Below are positions 17,006 through 25,330 of a DNA stretch of 37,518 nt, one piece after another. Source of the DNA: Gammaproteobacteria bacterium (GTDB taxonomy: Bacteria > Pseudomonadota > Gammaproteobacteria > Coxiellales > Coxiellaceae); the NCBI GenBank assembly GCA_013287505.1, contig JABDDR010000011.1, forward strand, positions 1 to 37,518. The letters run 5' to 3'. How positions within the stretch are numbered: the stretch's first letter is position 1; each line of letters opens with the position of its first letter. Under the pieces are notes generated by a model, which worked only from the letters and a program-made list of their open reading frames with translations, was not told the DNA's origin and made no database searches. The position numbers and the translations under genes are program-made.

Positions 17006-17112
17006 TGATTATACCTATTAATTCTTTAGCAAAGGTATCACATTTAAACAGTTTTTTGCATCAGTCAATTTCATTTCATAGAGCATAGAAGCTTTGCCTG
17101 GCATCATAAAAA

Positions 17113-17138
17113 TATGTTATCTTGATACTTGTTACATA
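17113..17138. promoter_or_regulatory. Imperfect palindrome upstream of umuD, candidate operator
   Basis: TATGTTATC (17113-17121) and GTTACATA (17131-17138) form an imperfect inverted repeat 22 bases before the umuD start. The left arm could double as a -10 box. It is not a canonical CTGT-N8-ACAG LexA box, so if this is a damage-response operator it belongs to a different repressor. Confidence 0.3.
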
Positions 17139-17159
17139 ATTCAACCTATCGAGATAAAT

Positions 17160-17675
17160 ATGAAACACGGCGGCAGGCGAACGGGAGCGGGGCGCCCCAA
17201 AGGTTCTGGCAAATACCGGGATGCAACACAAGTGGTGCGCATGCCGGTGGGTATGATCGATGAAGTTTTGTCATATATTCAAACGAAAGGTCATCGATTG
17301 CCATTGTACGGCTCACATGTATCTGCTGGCTTTCCATCACCCGCTGATGATCATATTGAAGCGCAACTGAATCTCAATACGCATTTAATCAAAAATCCTG
17401 CAAGCACTTTTTTCGTCCGCGCGTCCGGCGATTCAATGAAAAATGCGGGCATATATACGGGTGATATTTTAATTGTAGATCGTAGTATTGAACCGGTTGA
17501 TGACAAAGTCGTTGTTGTTGCTATTGATGGCGAGTTAACCGTCAAACGATTAAAAATAAAAAATAACAATATTTACTTTATGCCTGAAAACCCCGATTTT
17601 AAACCGATTGTCGTGAAAGAGTTACAAGATGTGCATATTTGGGGAGTGGTGACCAATGTCATTCACGCACTCTAA
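17160..17675 (+). CDS. umuD: Translesion polymerase V subunit UmuD-like, S24 autoprotease
   Basis: From the ATG at 17160 (GAG six bases upstream) the protein has 171 residues. It begins with the basic segment KHGGRRTGAGRPKGSGKY seen in many environmental UmuD proteins. The self-cleavage site is Ala56-Gly57 in VSAGFPSPADDHIE (Cys-Gly in E. coli). Catalytic Ser92 is in GDSMKNAGI and Lys129 in LTVKRL, so it should be competent for RecA-stimulated cleavage to UmuD'. An upstream TTG or ATG at 17094 would add 22 atypical residues and is rejected. The stop overlaps umuC by 20 bases. Confidence 0.93.
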   Translation: MKHGGRRTGAGRPKGSGKYRDATQVVRMPVGMIDEVLSYIQTKGHRLPLYGSHVSAGFPSPADDHIEAQLNLNTHLIKNPASTFFVRASGDSMKNAGIYTGDILIVDRSIEPVDDKVVVVAIDGELTVKRLKIKNNNIYFMPENPDFKPIVVKELQDVHIWGVVTNVIHAL

Positions 17676-18975
17676 ACAAATGTGTTTTGCACTCGTTGAT
17701 TGCAATAATTTCTACGCATCCTGTGAAAGACTATTTGATCCCACATTAAATAATAAACCCGTGATTATTTTATCCAGCAATGATGGTTGCGTGATTGCAC
17801 GTTCTAATGAAGCAAAATCATTGGGTATTCAAATGTCACAACCGTATTTTCAAATTGAAAAATTATGTCGTCAACATAAAGTGCGTGCGTTATCGTCCAA
17901 TTTTGCATTGTATGGCGATATTTCTCATCGTGTGATGATGGTATTAAAAAATCATTGTATTGATATGGAAATTTATTCTATTGACGAAGCGTTTTTACGA
18001 TTGGATAAAATTGGCTTTTCAGAAAGTTATGATTATGCGCAGAAAATAAGACAGACTGTTTTGCAGCATGTCGGCATTCCTGTTTCCATCGGCATTGCAA
18101 AAACAAAAACACTGGCAAAAATGGCCAGTCATCTTGCTAAGAAAAATCATCCCTTATCAAAAAATAATGTGTGTGATTTGCGTGAAGACAGCGTTAAAAA
18201 TAAGGTATTAGAGAGATTTCCGGTTGAGTCATTGTGGGGTGTTGGTAGAAAATCAGCGCAACAATTACAAATGATGAAAATTAATTTTGCACAGGATCTT
18301 TGTAATCAAGATACTGCATTTTTAAAAAAACGTTTTTCAGTGATGATGACACGTGTCGTTTTAGAATTACGGGGTGTTTCGTGTTTAACATTGGAAGAAA
18401 TCAGTCAAAAGAAAAATATCACTTGCTCGCGCTCATTTGGAAAACCGGTCTCGGAATTAAATGATTTGCTAGAAGCGATTAGTGCGTACGCTGCAAGAGC
18501 TTGCGAAAAAGCCAGATCAGAAAAAACCAAAGCGCAATCCGTGTTGGTTTATCTGCGTACTAGTCCATTTAGTAAAATGAAATTTTATAGTGCGTCTGAT
18601 GCACAGCAATTACTATGCAGCAGTAATGACACATGTTATATCACAGCGGTTGCGCAATCTCTTTTGAAAAAAATCTATAAACCTGGATTTTTATATCAAA
18701 AAACAGGTATTATTTTATGTGATTTAATCTCAGAAAAAATGCAGCAATCGGATTTATTTTGTGAAAATAGTGCTGACAATCAGTCACTGATGAAAACAGT
18801 TGATCATATTAATCATCGGTTTGGAAGTCATTGTATATTCTTAGCGGCTGAAGGAATTAAACCTGATTGGATTGTAAAATCTACGAAAAAAAGTCAAAGT
18901 TATACGACGAACTGGAAAGAGTTGAAAAATGTCACTGTTAATAACAGGATTTATTGTTTATCCAAATTAAATTAA
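17656..18975 (+). CDS. umuC: Y-family DNA polymerase V catalytic subunit
   Basis: 439 residues, full length. The polymerase carboxylates are present: Asp15 in ALVDCNNFYASCER and Asp110-Glu111 in YSIDEAFLRLD. VSIGIAKTKTLAKMASHLAK (palm/fingers), the helix-hairpin-helix thumb LWGVGRKSAQQL and the little-finger domain with SRSFGKPVSEL follow. The C-terminus resembles the UmuC-specific extension. It performs error-prone synthesis across DNA lesions with UmuD'2. The start at 17656 lies inside umuD behind a GGGGAG ribosome binding site; ATG 17680 is a less likely alternative. Confidence 0.95.
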   Translation: MSFTHSKQMCFALVDCNNFYASCERLFDPTLNNKPVIILSSNDGCVIARSNEAKSLGIQMSQPYFQIEKLCRQHKVRALSSNFALYGDISHRVMMVLKNHCIDMEIYSIDEAFLRLDKIGFSESYDYAQKIRQTVLQHVGIPVSIGIAKTKTLAKMASHLAKKNHPLSKNNVCDLREDSVKNKVLERFPVESLWGVGRKSAQQLQMMKINFAQDLCNQDTAFLKKRFSVMMTRVVLELRGVSCLTLEEISQKKNITCSRSFGKPVSELNDLLEAISAYAARACEKARSEKTKAQSVLVYLRTSPFSKMKFYSASDAQQLLCSSNDTCYITAVAQSLLKKIYKPGFLYQKTGIILCDLISEKMQQSDLFCENSADNQSLMKTVDHINHRFGSHCIFLAAEGIKPDWIVKSTKKSQSYTTNWKELKNVTVNNRIYCLSKLN

Positions 18976-18981
18976 TTAAAT

Positions 18982-19734
18982 ATGGAAAATGAAAATATGA
19001 TAAAAAACACTTCAATTGATTATTTTGACGATCAGCAAAAATTGATCGGAGAATTATTTTATGATGAGGCATTATCAAATACAGCGCAACCTGCCATTAT
19101 TTTATTTCCCGCTTTTGAAGGGCGTGGACATTTTGCATTAGCCTATGCAAAAAAGCTGGCGGAAAAAGGCTATGCTGTTTTTGTAGCGGATATGTATGGT
19201 GATGCTGCTGTTTCCGATACAATAGAAGGTTGTTTTAAATTAATTACACCGTTTTTGCAAGATCGTTCATTGGTGAGAAGGCGTGCACTTTTGGCCTATC
19301 AAACAGTGTTGCAGCAAAAAAATATTAATTCCAAAAAAATTGGCGCCGTAGGTTTTTGTTTTGGTGGTATGTGTGTTTTGGAATTAGCGCGCAGCGGAGC
19401 AGATTTGAAAGCGGGTATTAGTATGCATGGTGTTCTTGCAAAATCCAATCTGCCAACATCACCCATTAAAAGTAAAATACTTATTCTTCATGGATATGAA
19501 GACAAACAAGTACCGCCAACAGAGTTACAAAATTTTGCAAAAGAGATGGCAGATGCAGATGCAAAAGATTGGACCTTTACTTTTTTTGGTGACGCAAAAC
19601 ATTCATTTACCGACCCTAAAACAGGCACTTTTGATGCCAATAAAGAAAAAGAAATGGGGCGTGAGTATAATCGCACAGCAGCTGAGCGTTCTTTTCAATA
19701 TGCACTTGATTTTTTTAAGGAAATGATTGGATGA
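18982..19734 (+). CDS. Dienelactone hydrolase family protein
   Basis: Alpha/beta hydrolase of 250 residues with the family triad: cysteine nucleophile in GAVGFCFGGM (Cys126), Asp174 in HGYEDKQVPP and His207 in DAKHSFTDP. The N-terminal PAIILFPAFEGRGH supplies the oxyanion loop. True dienelactone hydrolases open lactones from chlorocatechol breakdown, but no other aromatic-degradation gene is near, so this is more likely a general esterase or carboxymethylenebutenolidase-like enzyme. It starts 6 bases after umuC and overlaps the next gene by 4 bases (ATGA). Confidence 0.9.
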   Translation: MENENMIKNTSIDYFDDQQKLIGELFYDEALSNTAQPAIILFPAFEGRGHFALAYAKKLAEKGYAVFVADMYGDAAVSDTIEGCFKLITPFLQDRSLVRRRALLAYQTVLQQKNINSKKIGAVGFCFGGMCVLELARSGADLKAGISMHGVLAKSNLPTSPIKSKILILHGYEDKQVPPTELQNFAKEMADADAKDWTFTFFGDAKHSFTDPKTGTFDANKEKEMGREYNRTAAERSFQYALDFFKEMIG

Positions 19735-20912
19735 ATTTAATTGATAAAGACAAAAAATTTCTGGCGCGAGATTGTAACGCCCATCATATTGATGTTGTAA
19801 AAACAGAAGGATCTTTCATTTTTGATAGATCGGGTAAACAATATATTGATTTTTTAACAGGGTGGTGTGTTGGGAATATCGGTTGGGGAAATGCGGACAT
19901 TCGAAAACGTATTTCACAATTTGATGGACCGGAATATGTAAACCCTGGTTTTTTATATGAACCTTGGGCGGAATTAGCTGAAATTTTAGCAAAAATTACA
20001 CCGGGTGATTTGCAAGTGTGTTTTCGTGCAACGGGCGGCACAGAAGCAGTTGAAATTGCATTACAAGCTGCAATGTCACACACAAAACGACATGAATTTA
20101 TTTCTATCGAAAATACGTATCATGGTCACTCACTGGGTGCGATGAGCGTGGGTTCATCTGAATTCCGACAATGGTATTCTAATTTATTGCCTCATTGCTA
20201 TAAATTAAAACCACCGCTAGACACTACTGCACTACAACAATTAGAAAACCTGTTAAAAAATCATGAAATTGCGGCGTTAATTATGGAGCCTATTATTTGT
20301 AATTTGGGCGTTGAAATTCCGACAGATGATTTTATGAAACAAGCCGATTTATTATGTAAAAAATACGGTGCATTATTAATTATGGATGAAGTCGCAACCG
20401 GTTTTGGTAGAACCGGAAAATTATTTGCATCATCACATTTTGATATCAAGCCTGATATTTTGTGTATGGGGAAAGGCCTGAGTGGCGGTTATGGTGCGCT
20501 AGGCGCTACCATTACAACTGAAGCAGTTGCAAAATCCATGCAATTTGATTTTAGTTTTTACTCCACATTTGGCTGGCATCCCATAGCAACAGAAGCTGCT
20601 ATTGCCAACATCAAATATTTAATAACGCATCAACAAGCAATAGAAAAAAACACGCATGAGATGAGCGATTACTTTGTAAATCGCTTATCAAAAATGCCAT
20701 TTAAATCTGCCTTTAAAATTCGCGCAAAAGGATTGGCAATCGCAATATCTTTTGAAAAAGCAGATTATGCTGAAAAAATTGTTTCATGCGCATTTGATGC
20801 AGGCGTTATACTATCAACACTTGGCAATCACATGATTACTTTATTTCCCGCATTAACCATTGATCACGACACCACAAAACACGGCCTTGATAGAATTGAA
20901 AGTTGTATTTAA
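19731..20912 (+). CDS. Class III PLP-dependent aminotransferase
   Basis: Fold-type I aminotransferase of 393 residues. The PLP-phosphate site ATGGTEAVEIAL is at 100-111, the aromatic-stacking ENTYHGHSLGAMS at 127-139, the cofactor aspartate Asp219 in LIMDEVATGFGRTG, and the Schiff-base lysine Lys248 in LCMGKGLSGGYGALGA. The group includes ornithine, acetylornithine, GABA and diaminobutyrate aminotransferases, all using omega-amino groups; the specific substrate is not readable. The start overlaps the dienelactone hydrolase stop by four bases. The N-terminal substrate loop DFLTGWCVGNIGW is unusual for argD/gabT, so I leave it without a symbol. Confidence 0.9.
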   Translation: MNLIDKDKKFLARDCNAHHIDVVKTEGSFIFDRSGKQYIDFLTGWCVGNIGWGNADIRKRISQFDGPEYVNPGFLYEPWAELAEILAKITPGDLQVCFRATGGTEAVEIALQAAMSHTKRHEFISIENTYHGHSLGAMSVGSSEFRQWYSNLLPHCYKLKPPLDTTALQQLENLLKNHEIAALIMEPIICNLGVEIPTDDFMKQADLLCKKYGALLIMDEVATGFGRTGKLFASSHFDIKPDILCMGKGLSGGYGALGATITTEAVAKSMQFDFSFYSTFGWHPIATEAAIANIKYLITHQQAIEKNTHEMSDYFVNRLSKMPFKSAFKIRAKGLAIAISFEKADYAEKIVSCAFDAGVILSTLGNHMITLFPALTIDHDTTKHGLDRIESCI

Positions 20913-20942
20913 AACTATTTTAAACATGCAGGTAATATAAAA

Positions 20943-21347
20943 ATGAACGCAAAAATATTTTCTTATCCAGTGGTTATCAAAGAAAGTTATCTTGATACTT
21001 TTGGACATGTCAATAATGCAACGTACTTAATTTTGTTTGAAGAAGCGCGTTGGGATTTTATTACCAAAAATGGTTATGGATTAAAAAAAATTCAAGAAAC
21101 AGGATTGGGTCCAACCATTCTTGAAATCAACATACGATTTAAAAAAGAAATACGTTTGCGCGAAGAAATCATTATCGAAACACAAATCGTTTTTTACAAA
21201 AACAAAATCGGAAAACTTTTGCAAAAAATGATGCGTGGTGACGATGTTTGTTGTGAAGCTGAATTTACCATTGGTCTTTTTAGTTTGCATGAACGAAAAT
21301 TAGTAACACCAACAAAGGAATGGTTGTTTGCAGTTGGTATTTCGTAG
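20943..21347 (+). CDS. Acyl-CoA thioesterase, 4HBT hot-dog fold
   Basis: A single hot-dog domain of 134 residues with the YbgC/4-hydroxybenzoyl-CoA thioesterase signature DTFGHVNNATYLILFEEARW (residues 18-37), where the first Asp is the catalytic residue. It should hydrolyse an acyl-CoA in the cytosol, chain length unknown. It is 30 bases after the aminotransferase. The stop codon TAG lies within the sequence TTCGTAGAGACGCG, the start of a repeat family also found at 24497, so the present C-terminus may have been set by the repeat. Confidence 0.88.
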   Translation: MNAKIFSYPVVIKESYLDTFGHVNNATYLILFEEARWDFITKNGYGLKKIQETGLGPTILEINIRFKKEIRLREEIIIETQIVFYKNKIGKLLQKMMRGDDVCCEAEFTIGLFSLHERKLVTPTKEWLFAVGIS

Positions 21348-21363
21348 AGACGCGATATTTTAT

Positions 21364-21608
21364 ACTCAATTCCGCAGTTTTTTGTCATTGTTTACAAAAA
21401 TCAAAGAATCGCTGAACGCAACGTTTCTGCTGGATATATAGTTTAGAGGCCGAGCGTTAGCGAATGCGAAAGCCTGCGTGGAGTACACTGCTTTGAATAG
21501 ACTTTCGCATTCGCTAACGCTCGGCCTCTAAACTATATGATCAGCAAATGCGTCATGCGCAGTGTTTTTCTGATTCATGATGAATGACAAAAAACTGCGG
21601 AATCGAGT
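21364..21608. repeat. Long nested palindrome (fold-back element) between convergent genes
   Basis: Inner arms 21436-21472 and 21502-21538 are perfectly complementary over 37 bases (core GAGGCCGAGCGTTAGCGAAT) around a 29-base loop. Outer arms 21364-21389 and 21583-21608 match over 26 bases with one mismatch (core TTCCGCAGTTTTTTGTCATT). The stretches between inner and outer arms are also roughly complementary, so the whole 245 bases is one imperfect palindrome. It fills the space between the thioesterase gene and the DoxX-like gene, ending directly at the latter's stop codon. It should act as a two-way transcription terminator. It looks like a MITE or REP-derived element. Confidence 0.9.
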
Positions 21609-22112
21609 TTATAGCATAATTAACGAAATCACCGCCAATAAAACCATCAATAAATCTTCAATTAACGTAATAATTGAAAGCGGTACTTTTAGAATTGTAC
21701 CTAAACAAGCGCACGTTAATTTTTGTTTTTTAATCAAACTATTGATCACGCCGATACTTGAAAAACCCATCACAATGATTGTTAAGTAAAGTGTTGTGAT
21801 AGGAAACCAATTGCCAATATATAAAACGCCTAACGTTAATTCAAAAAATGGATAAATAAATCCATACGCATAAAATCGCTTTGCCAATACATCATAAGTT
21901 GCATATCCTGTTGCAAAAGCGCGGATATCCAAAAATTTAAACGCAGAAAAAACGAGAAAAAATCCTGCCATAAATTGATTCATTAATCGCACCCAATGAA
22001 TTTCGTGCGTATCAATATTATTAATAATGCTCACACCTAAAATATAAGCTGCGATTAAAAAAATTGGATAATATGCCAATATGCCTTTTTTATTTTCTTG
22101 AGGATCGTTCAT
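21609..22112 (-). CDS. DoxX/MauE-like redox-associated membrane protein
   Basis: 167 residues from ATG 22112 (AAGG 9 bases upstream; the earlier TTG at 22130 is rejected). Five hydrophobic spans. The motif LTCACLGTILKVPLS with a Cys-x-Cys pair (Cys134, Cys136), then TLIEDLLMVLLA, matches the MauE/DoxX group of small membrane proteins linked to thiol redox chemistry. The gene follows the rhodanese by 19 bases, which fits handling of sulfane sulfur or thiol electrons. The direct function is unknown. The stop codon is flush with the arm of the long palindrome. Confidence 0.75.
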   Translation of the reverse strand: MNDPQENKKGILAYYPIFLIAAYILGVSIINNIDTHEIHWVRLMNQFMAGFFLVFSAFKFLDIRAFATGYATYDVLAKRFYAYGFIYPFFELTLGVLYIGNWFPITTLYLTIIVMGFSSIGVINSLIKKQKLTCACLGTILKVPLSIITLIEDLLMVLLAVISLIML

Positions 22113-22131
22113 GTTAAGAGAACCTTGCAAA

Positions 22132-22452
22132 TTATTTTACAACTTTAAATCCCGCATTTTCCCATGCAACAATGCCACCTTCAATATTATATACATCTAA
22201 ATTTTTATCTTCAGATAATAATTTTTCGCATGCTTTTGATCCACGCACCCCAAGCTTACAATGTATAATTATTTTTTTATTGCGCGCTACTTCGGGTAGT
22301 TTACTTTTTTGAATGGTGTTGATGGGAATAAGATGAGCGCCAGAAATATGCACTTCTTTGTATTCTCCAGGCTCACGAACATCAATTAAAACGGCTTCAT
22401 TATTGTCTAACCATTCGCTCGCTGTCATCGGATCAATTGACTTGATTTTCAT
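22132..22452 (-). CDS. Single-domain rhodanese sulfurtransferase
   Basis: 106 residues, one rhodanese domain: AVLIDVREPGEYKEVHISGA at 20-39, persulfide-forming Cys65 in the active loop HCKLGVRG, and the closing VYNIEGGIVAWENAGF. It resembles GlpE/PspE-like proteins that carry sulfane sulfur to thiols or cyanide in the cytosol. AGGAG precedes ATG 22452. It forms a two-gene operon with the DoxX-like protein. Confidence 0.92.
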   Translation of the reverse strand: MKIKSIDPMTASEWLDNNEAVLIDVREPGEYKEVHISGAHLIPINTIQKSKLPEVARNKKIIIHCKLGVRGSKACEKLLSEDKNLDVYNIEGGIVAWENAGFKVVK

Positions 22453-22541
22453 TGTATTGATGCTCCTGTATATTATTTTTGTATCATAGTAGATAAAATA
22501 GATTTTTTTAAGTATATATTGTTTGCAAAAGAGACGGAATC

Positions 22542-23180
22542 ATGAAAATACACAAAAGAACTTTATCTATAATTATCAATACGTTTTTTCTAGTGCTATT
22601 TTCGTTATTTTTCGCCGCTTGTACACAAGATCAGCCAAAATTACCGCATCTCGTTACAGGCAACACCATTGTTGCTTTTGGGGATAGCTTGACATACGGC
22701 GTTGGAACAAGCCAAGAAAACAGTTATCCTGCGGTACTGGAAAAGCTCATTGGTTTTCGCGTTATAAATGCCGGTGTTTCTGGTGAAACGACCGAAGGTA
22801 GTATTTCGCGTCTTCCAGGTGTGCTTGAAAAATATAAGCCCGCCTTAGTTATTTTATGTATCGGTGGGAATGATATGTTGCATCGAATACCGCATGAAAC
22901 TATCGCCAATAATTTGAAGCAATTAATTGAAATGGTGAAATCCAGTGGCGCATCTGTTGTATTAATTGGTGTTCCTCAGTTAAGCATAATGCTTTCATCA
23001 CCGGATTTTTACAAAGAAATTGCGCATGAGAGTGATATTCCTGTTGATATGACATTGCTGCCAAAATTATTACGTACACAGGAATATAAGTCAGACGCTA
23101 TTCATTTAAATGCAGAGGGATATCATGCCTTTGCTGAAGGCATTGCTGCGTTTCTAAAAAAACAGGGTGCGATCGATTAA
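22542..23180 (+). CDS. GDSL-type arylesterase/lysophospholipase, lipoprotein (TesA-like)
   Basis: The N-terminus has a basic n-region, a hydrophobic helix and a lipobox FFAAC, predicting a lipoprotein with Cys27 as first residue. The SGNH-hydrolase blocks follow: GDSLTYG (Ser49), the NAGVSGETT glycine block, CIGGND with Asn110, and the Asp185/His188 pair in SDAIHLN. TesA of E. coli has the same blocks and hydrolyses thioesters, arylesters and lysophospholipids in the periplasm. The lipobox suggests anchoring to a membrane instead of a soluble periplasmic form. The stop overlaps the dus start by one base. Confidence 0.9.
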   Translation: MKIHKRTLSIIINTFFLVLFSLFFAACTQDQPKLPHLVTGNTIVAFGDSLTYGVGTSQENSYPAVLEKLIGFRVINAGVSGETTEGSISRLPGVLEKYKPALVILCIGGNDMLHRIPHETIANNLKQLIEMVKSSGASVVLIGVPQLSIMLSSPDFYKEIAHESDIPVDMTLLPKLLRTQEYKSDAIHLNAEGYHAFAEGIAAFLKKQGAID

Positions 23181-24166
23181 TGCATATAATGCTAAAACCA
23201 CTGACTGTTGGGAAAAAAACATTCGAAAGTAACTTAATTCAGGCACCATTGGCGGGAGTCAGTTGTGCACCATTTCGCGAATTGGTATGGCAATTTGGTG
23301 GAGTTGCTTATTGCTGTACAGAAATGTTATCCGCATTGCATATTGCCAATGGCACTGATCGTAGCCCACGTTATCAAGCGCGATCACCCCATGAAAAAAA
23401 TTTATGTTGGCAATTATCCAGCAATAAACCCGATATTTTAGCGCGCGCCAGTGAATATGCTATTAATAATCATGCCGATATCTTAGATTTAAATTGCGGA
23501 TGTCCTCAACCTAAAATCAGAAAAAAAGGGTGTGGTAGTTATTTATTGAGTGATGAAAAAAAACTATCGCAATTGGTTAAAGCCATGCGTCAAGATGACA
23601 AAATACCCGTTACTGTAAAAATGCGTATCGATGCAGGAAAAGGTGAGTTTTGTAGTATTAGTGTTGCAAAAATATTGGAAGAAGCGGGTGCGGATGCGAT
23701 TATTGTACATGGAAGACATTGGACACACGATTATGATGTTGCTTGTCAATTAGATGCTATTGCGAGCATCGTTTCTAACGTCTCCATTCCAGTGATTGGT
23801 AATGGAGATATCACCAATGCAGCACAATTAACTGATTTTTTCATTAAAACACATTGTGCTGGATTTATGATCGCAAGAGCCAGTGTTGGACAACCGTGGT
23901 TATTTCAGCAGATTATGTGTGAAATTACAGGACAACCCTTTTCAACACCTTCTATTGAAGATATTGGACAATTATTTTTGCAGCATATCAGCGGATTAAT
24001 TGAATTTGATGGCGAGCGAAATGCGATTTTTCAATCACGAAAATTAGGAAAATATTACGCGCGCTTGATTGAAAATAAAAACGAATTCTTAACACAATTA
24101 TATGACATCGATTCTTTTTTAACACTTGAAAAAAGTGTTCATCATTACTTTAAAACAAGGAAGTAG
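23180..24166 (+). CDS. tRNA-dihydrouridine synthase family protein
   Basis: A flavin-dependent TIM barrel of 328 residues. The N-terminal IQAPLAGVSCAPFRELVWQF, the substrate block LDLNCGCPQPKIRKKGCGSY with the catalytic proton donor Cys118, VTVKMRID, IIVHGRHWTHDY, VIGNGDI and GFMIARASVGQPWLF are all in order. It reduces uridine to dihydrouridine in tRNA using NADPH. The pattern is closest to DusB, though the usual 'G' before CGS is preceded by KK and TMAL/RTR motifs vary; I leave the paralogue open. The start is at ATG 23180 (coupled to the esterase) or ATG 23189. Confidence 0.88.
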   Translation: MHIMLKPLTVGKKTFESNLIQAPLAGVSCAPFRELVWQFGGVAYCCTEMLSALHIANGTDRSPRYQARSPHEKNLCWQLSSNKPDILARASEYAINNHADILDLNCGCPQPKIRKKGCGSYLLSDEKKLSQLVKAMRQDDKIPVTVKMRIDAGKGEFCSISVAKILEEAGADAIIVHGRHWTHDYDVACQLDAIASIVSNVSIPVIGNGDITNAAQLTDFFIKTHCAGFMIARASVGQPWLFQQIMCEITGQPFSTPSIEDIGQLFLQHISGLIEFDGERNAIFQSRKLGKYYARLIENKNEFLTQLYDIDSFLTLEKSVHHYFKTRK

Positions 24167-24169
24167 AAT

Positions 24170-24535
24170 ATGAAAAAAATATTAACTATTACAACACTGA
24201 TATTGATGTCTAATGCTGTTTTTGCAAATAGTTGCACGCAACCGATTGCATGGGTCAAATCAAAAAATTTTCATCTGAATGCCGTTAAGTATTGTCAAAA
24301 TATTCGTTGTGAGTTGGTTGATTACAGTGGTGGTGTTCCGAATCAGAACTTTTGGGAAACTATCGTTTGGACATTTTCACAAGGTGGCGAAATTATTGCG
24401 ACCAATCAATGCACTGCGTATCCAATGAATCCGTTATGCGACTTTAATATGCCGCGTACGACGTGTGCAGCATTATATTCGGCGCTTCATAACGATTTCG
24501 TAGAGACGTCGATTTATCGCGTCTCAAATGCATGA
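24170..24535 (+). CDS. Small exported six-cysteine protein, C-terminus encoded by a repeat
   Basis: A 121-residue protein with a clear signal peptide (MKKILTITTLILMSNAVFA, cleaved before NSC). The mature part has six cysteines (22, 42, 47, 81, 90, 99), so three disulfides are likely in the periplasm or outside. Only aromatic patches such as NFWETIVWTF stand out; no family is recognised. AAGGAAG gives a good ribosome binding site at the proper distance. The last 12 residues (FVETSIYRVSNA) are encoded exactly by the left arm of an inverted repeat starting at 24497, so the native C-terminus has been replaced or extended. Confidence 0.75.
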   Translation: MKKILTITTLILMSNAVFANSCTQPIAWVKSKNFHLNAVKYCQNIRCELVDYSGGVPNQNFWETIVWTFSQGGEIIATNQCTAYPMNPLCDFNMPRTTCAALYSALHNDFVETSIYRVSNA

Positions 24536-24640
24536 TTATCATCGGTGTTTATAAATGCAGTGACATTAGAGTGAGTGTTACTGACTATAGGGCGAGGTAA
24601 TTCTGAGATTTGAGACGCGATAAATCGACGTCTCTACGAA
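24497..24640. repeat. Inverted repeat of the TTCGTAGAGACG family, 33-base perfect arms
   Basis: Left arm 24497-24529 and right arm 24608-24640 are perfect reverse complements over 33 bases (starting TTCGTAGAGACGTCG), with 78 bases between. Each arm is itself partly palindromic (GAGACG...CGTCTC). The left arm overlaps the end of the six-cysteine protein gene. The same TTCGTAGAGACG start occurs at 21341, at the 3' end of the thioesterase gene. Confidence 0.9.
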
Positions 24641-24759
24641 GTTCACGACAATTCAAAATTTGTGGGGATACTTCAGAACGCGCGGCTTCTTAACCATATT
24701 TAGAAGAAAACACGTCAAGTACACGATTTTTCTGGTTTTTGTAAACGCTAAGTCAATAG

Positions 24760-25257
24760 CTACGACTGCTTACTTTTTTCGCGGAATTGTAATATAAAAA
24801 TAATGAGAAGCAGCGGTAAGATTAAATCGTTATAAAAAATTAAACCCGCATTACCAGGTGAAAAATTGTGAGCTTTAAGCATTTGAACAATATGTCCGTA
24901 TGCAGCACCCCATAAAAAACAAGTCGTCAAAAGTGTGCCTGCGATACGATATGATTTTGTAGCTCTTAAGCCAAATATTCCAACGACACCCATTCCCAAA
25001 TTAGCCACCGCAACCTCAAATTGAAACGGACTGTTCGCCCAACCAATAAATCTGGCTGACATAACAGGAAAAAATGCATGGAACACAAATCCCCACAAAC
25101 CCGTCAAACCGATAGAAAAAAAGAATAAATACCCCAAAAAAACATCCGATGTCGAACGATTTTTTTTTCTTAAAATCACAATAAAACTTAATAATAAAGC
25201 AAATAGAGTGGAGATAGCCGGAAAATTTCGAATAAAAATGGCTATTAAGTCGTTCAT
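24760..25257 (-). CDS. DUF6790-like membrane protein
   Basis: 165 residues with four to five hydrophobic spans and a central conserved-looking segment GLWGFVFHAFFPVMSARFIG followed by WANSPFQFEVAVANLGMGV. This His/Phe/Trp-rich pattern recalls a bacterial family of unknown function (DUF6790); the assignment is from memory and not certain. The gene is isolated on the minus strand. Its ribosome binding site is not obvious, but the reading frame and the short basic C-terminus REKSKQS look genuine. Confidence 0.65.
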   Translation of the reverse strand: MNDLIAIFIRNFPAISTLFALLLSFIVILRKKNRSTSDVFLGYLFFFSIGLTGLWGFVFHAFFPVMSARFIGWANSPFQFEVAVANLGMGVVGIFGLRATKSYRIAGTLLTTCFLWGAAYGHIVQMLKAHNFSPGNAGLIFYNDLILPLLLIIFILQFREKSKQS

Positions 25258-25330
25258 TTTATGAATCCCTCATGTTTTTTCCGTGATTTCTAAGGTCTCA
25301 GGAATCCCTATGTAAAACAATAGGGTCAAT

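Noticed and set aside
21364-21608. CRISPR array
   Set aside because: The repeated parts are inverted arms of one palindrome, not regularly spaced direct repeats.
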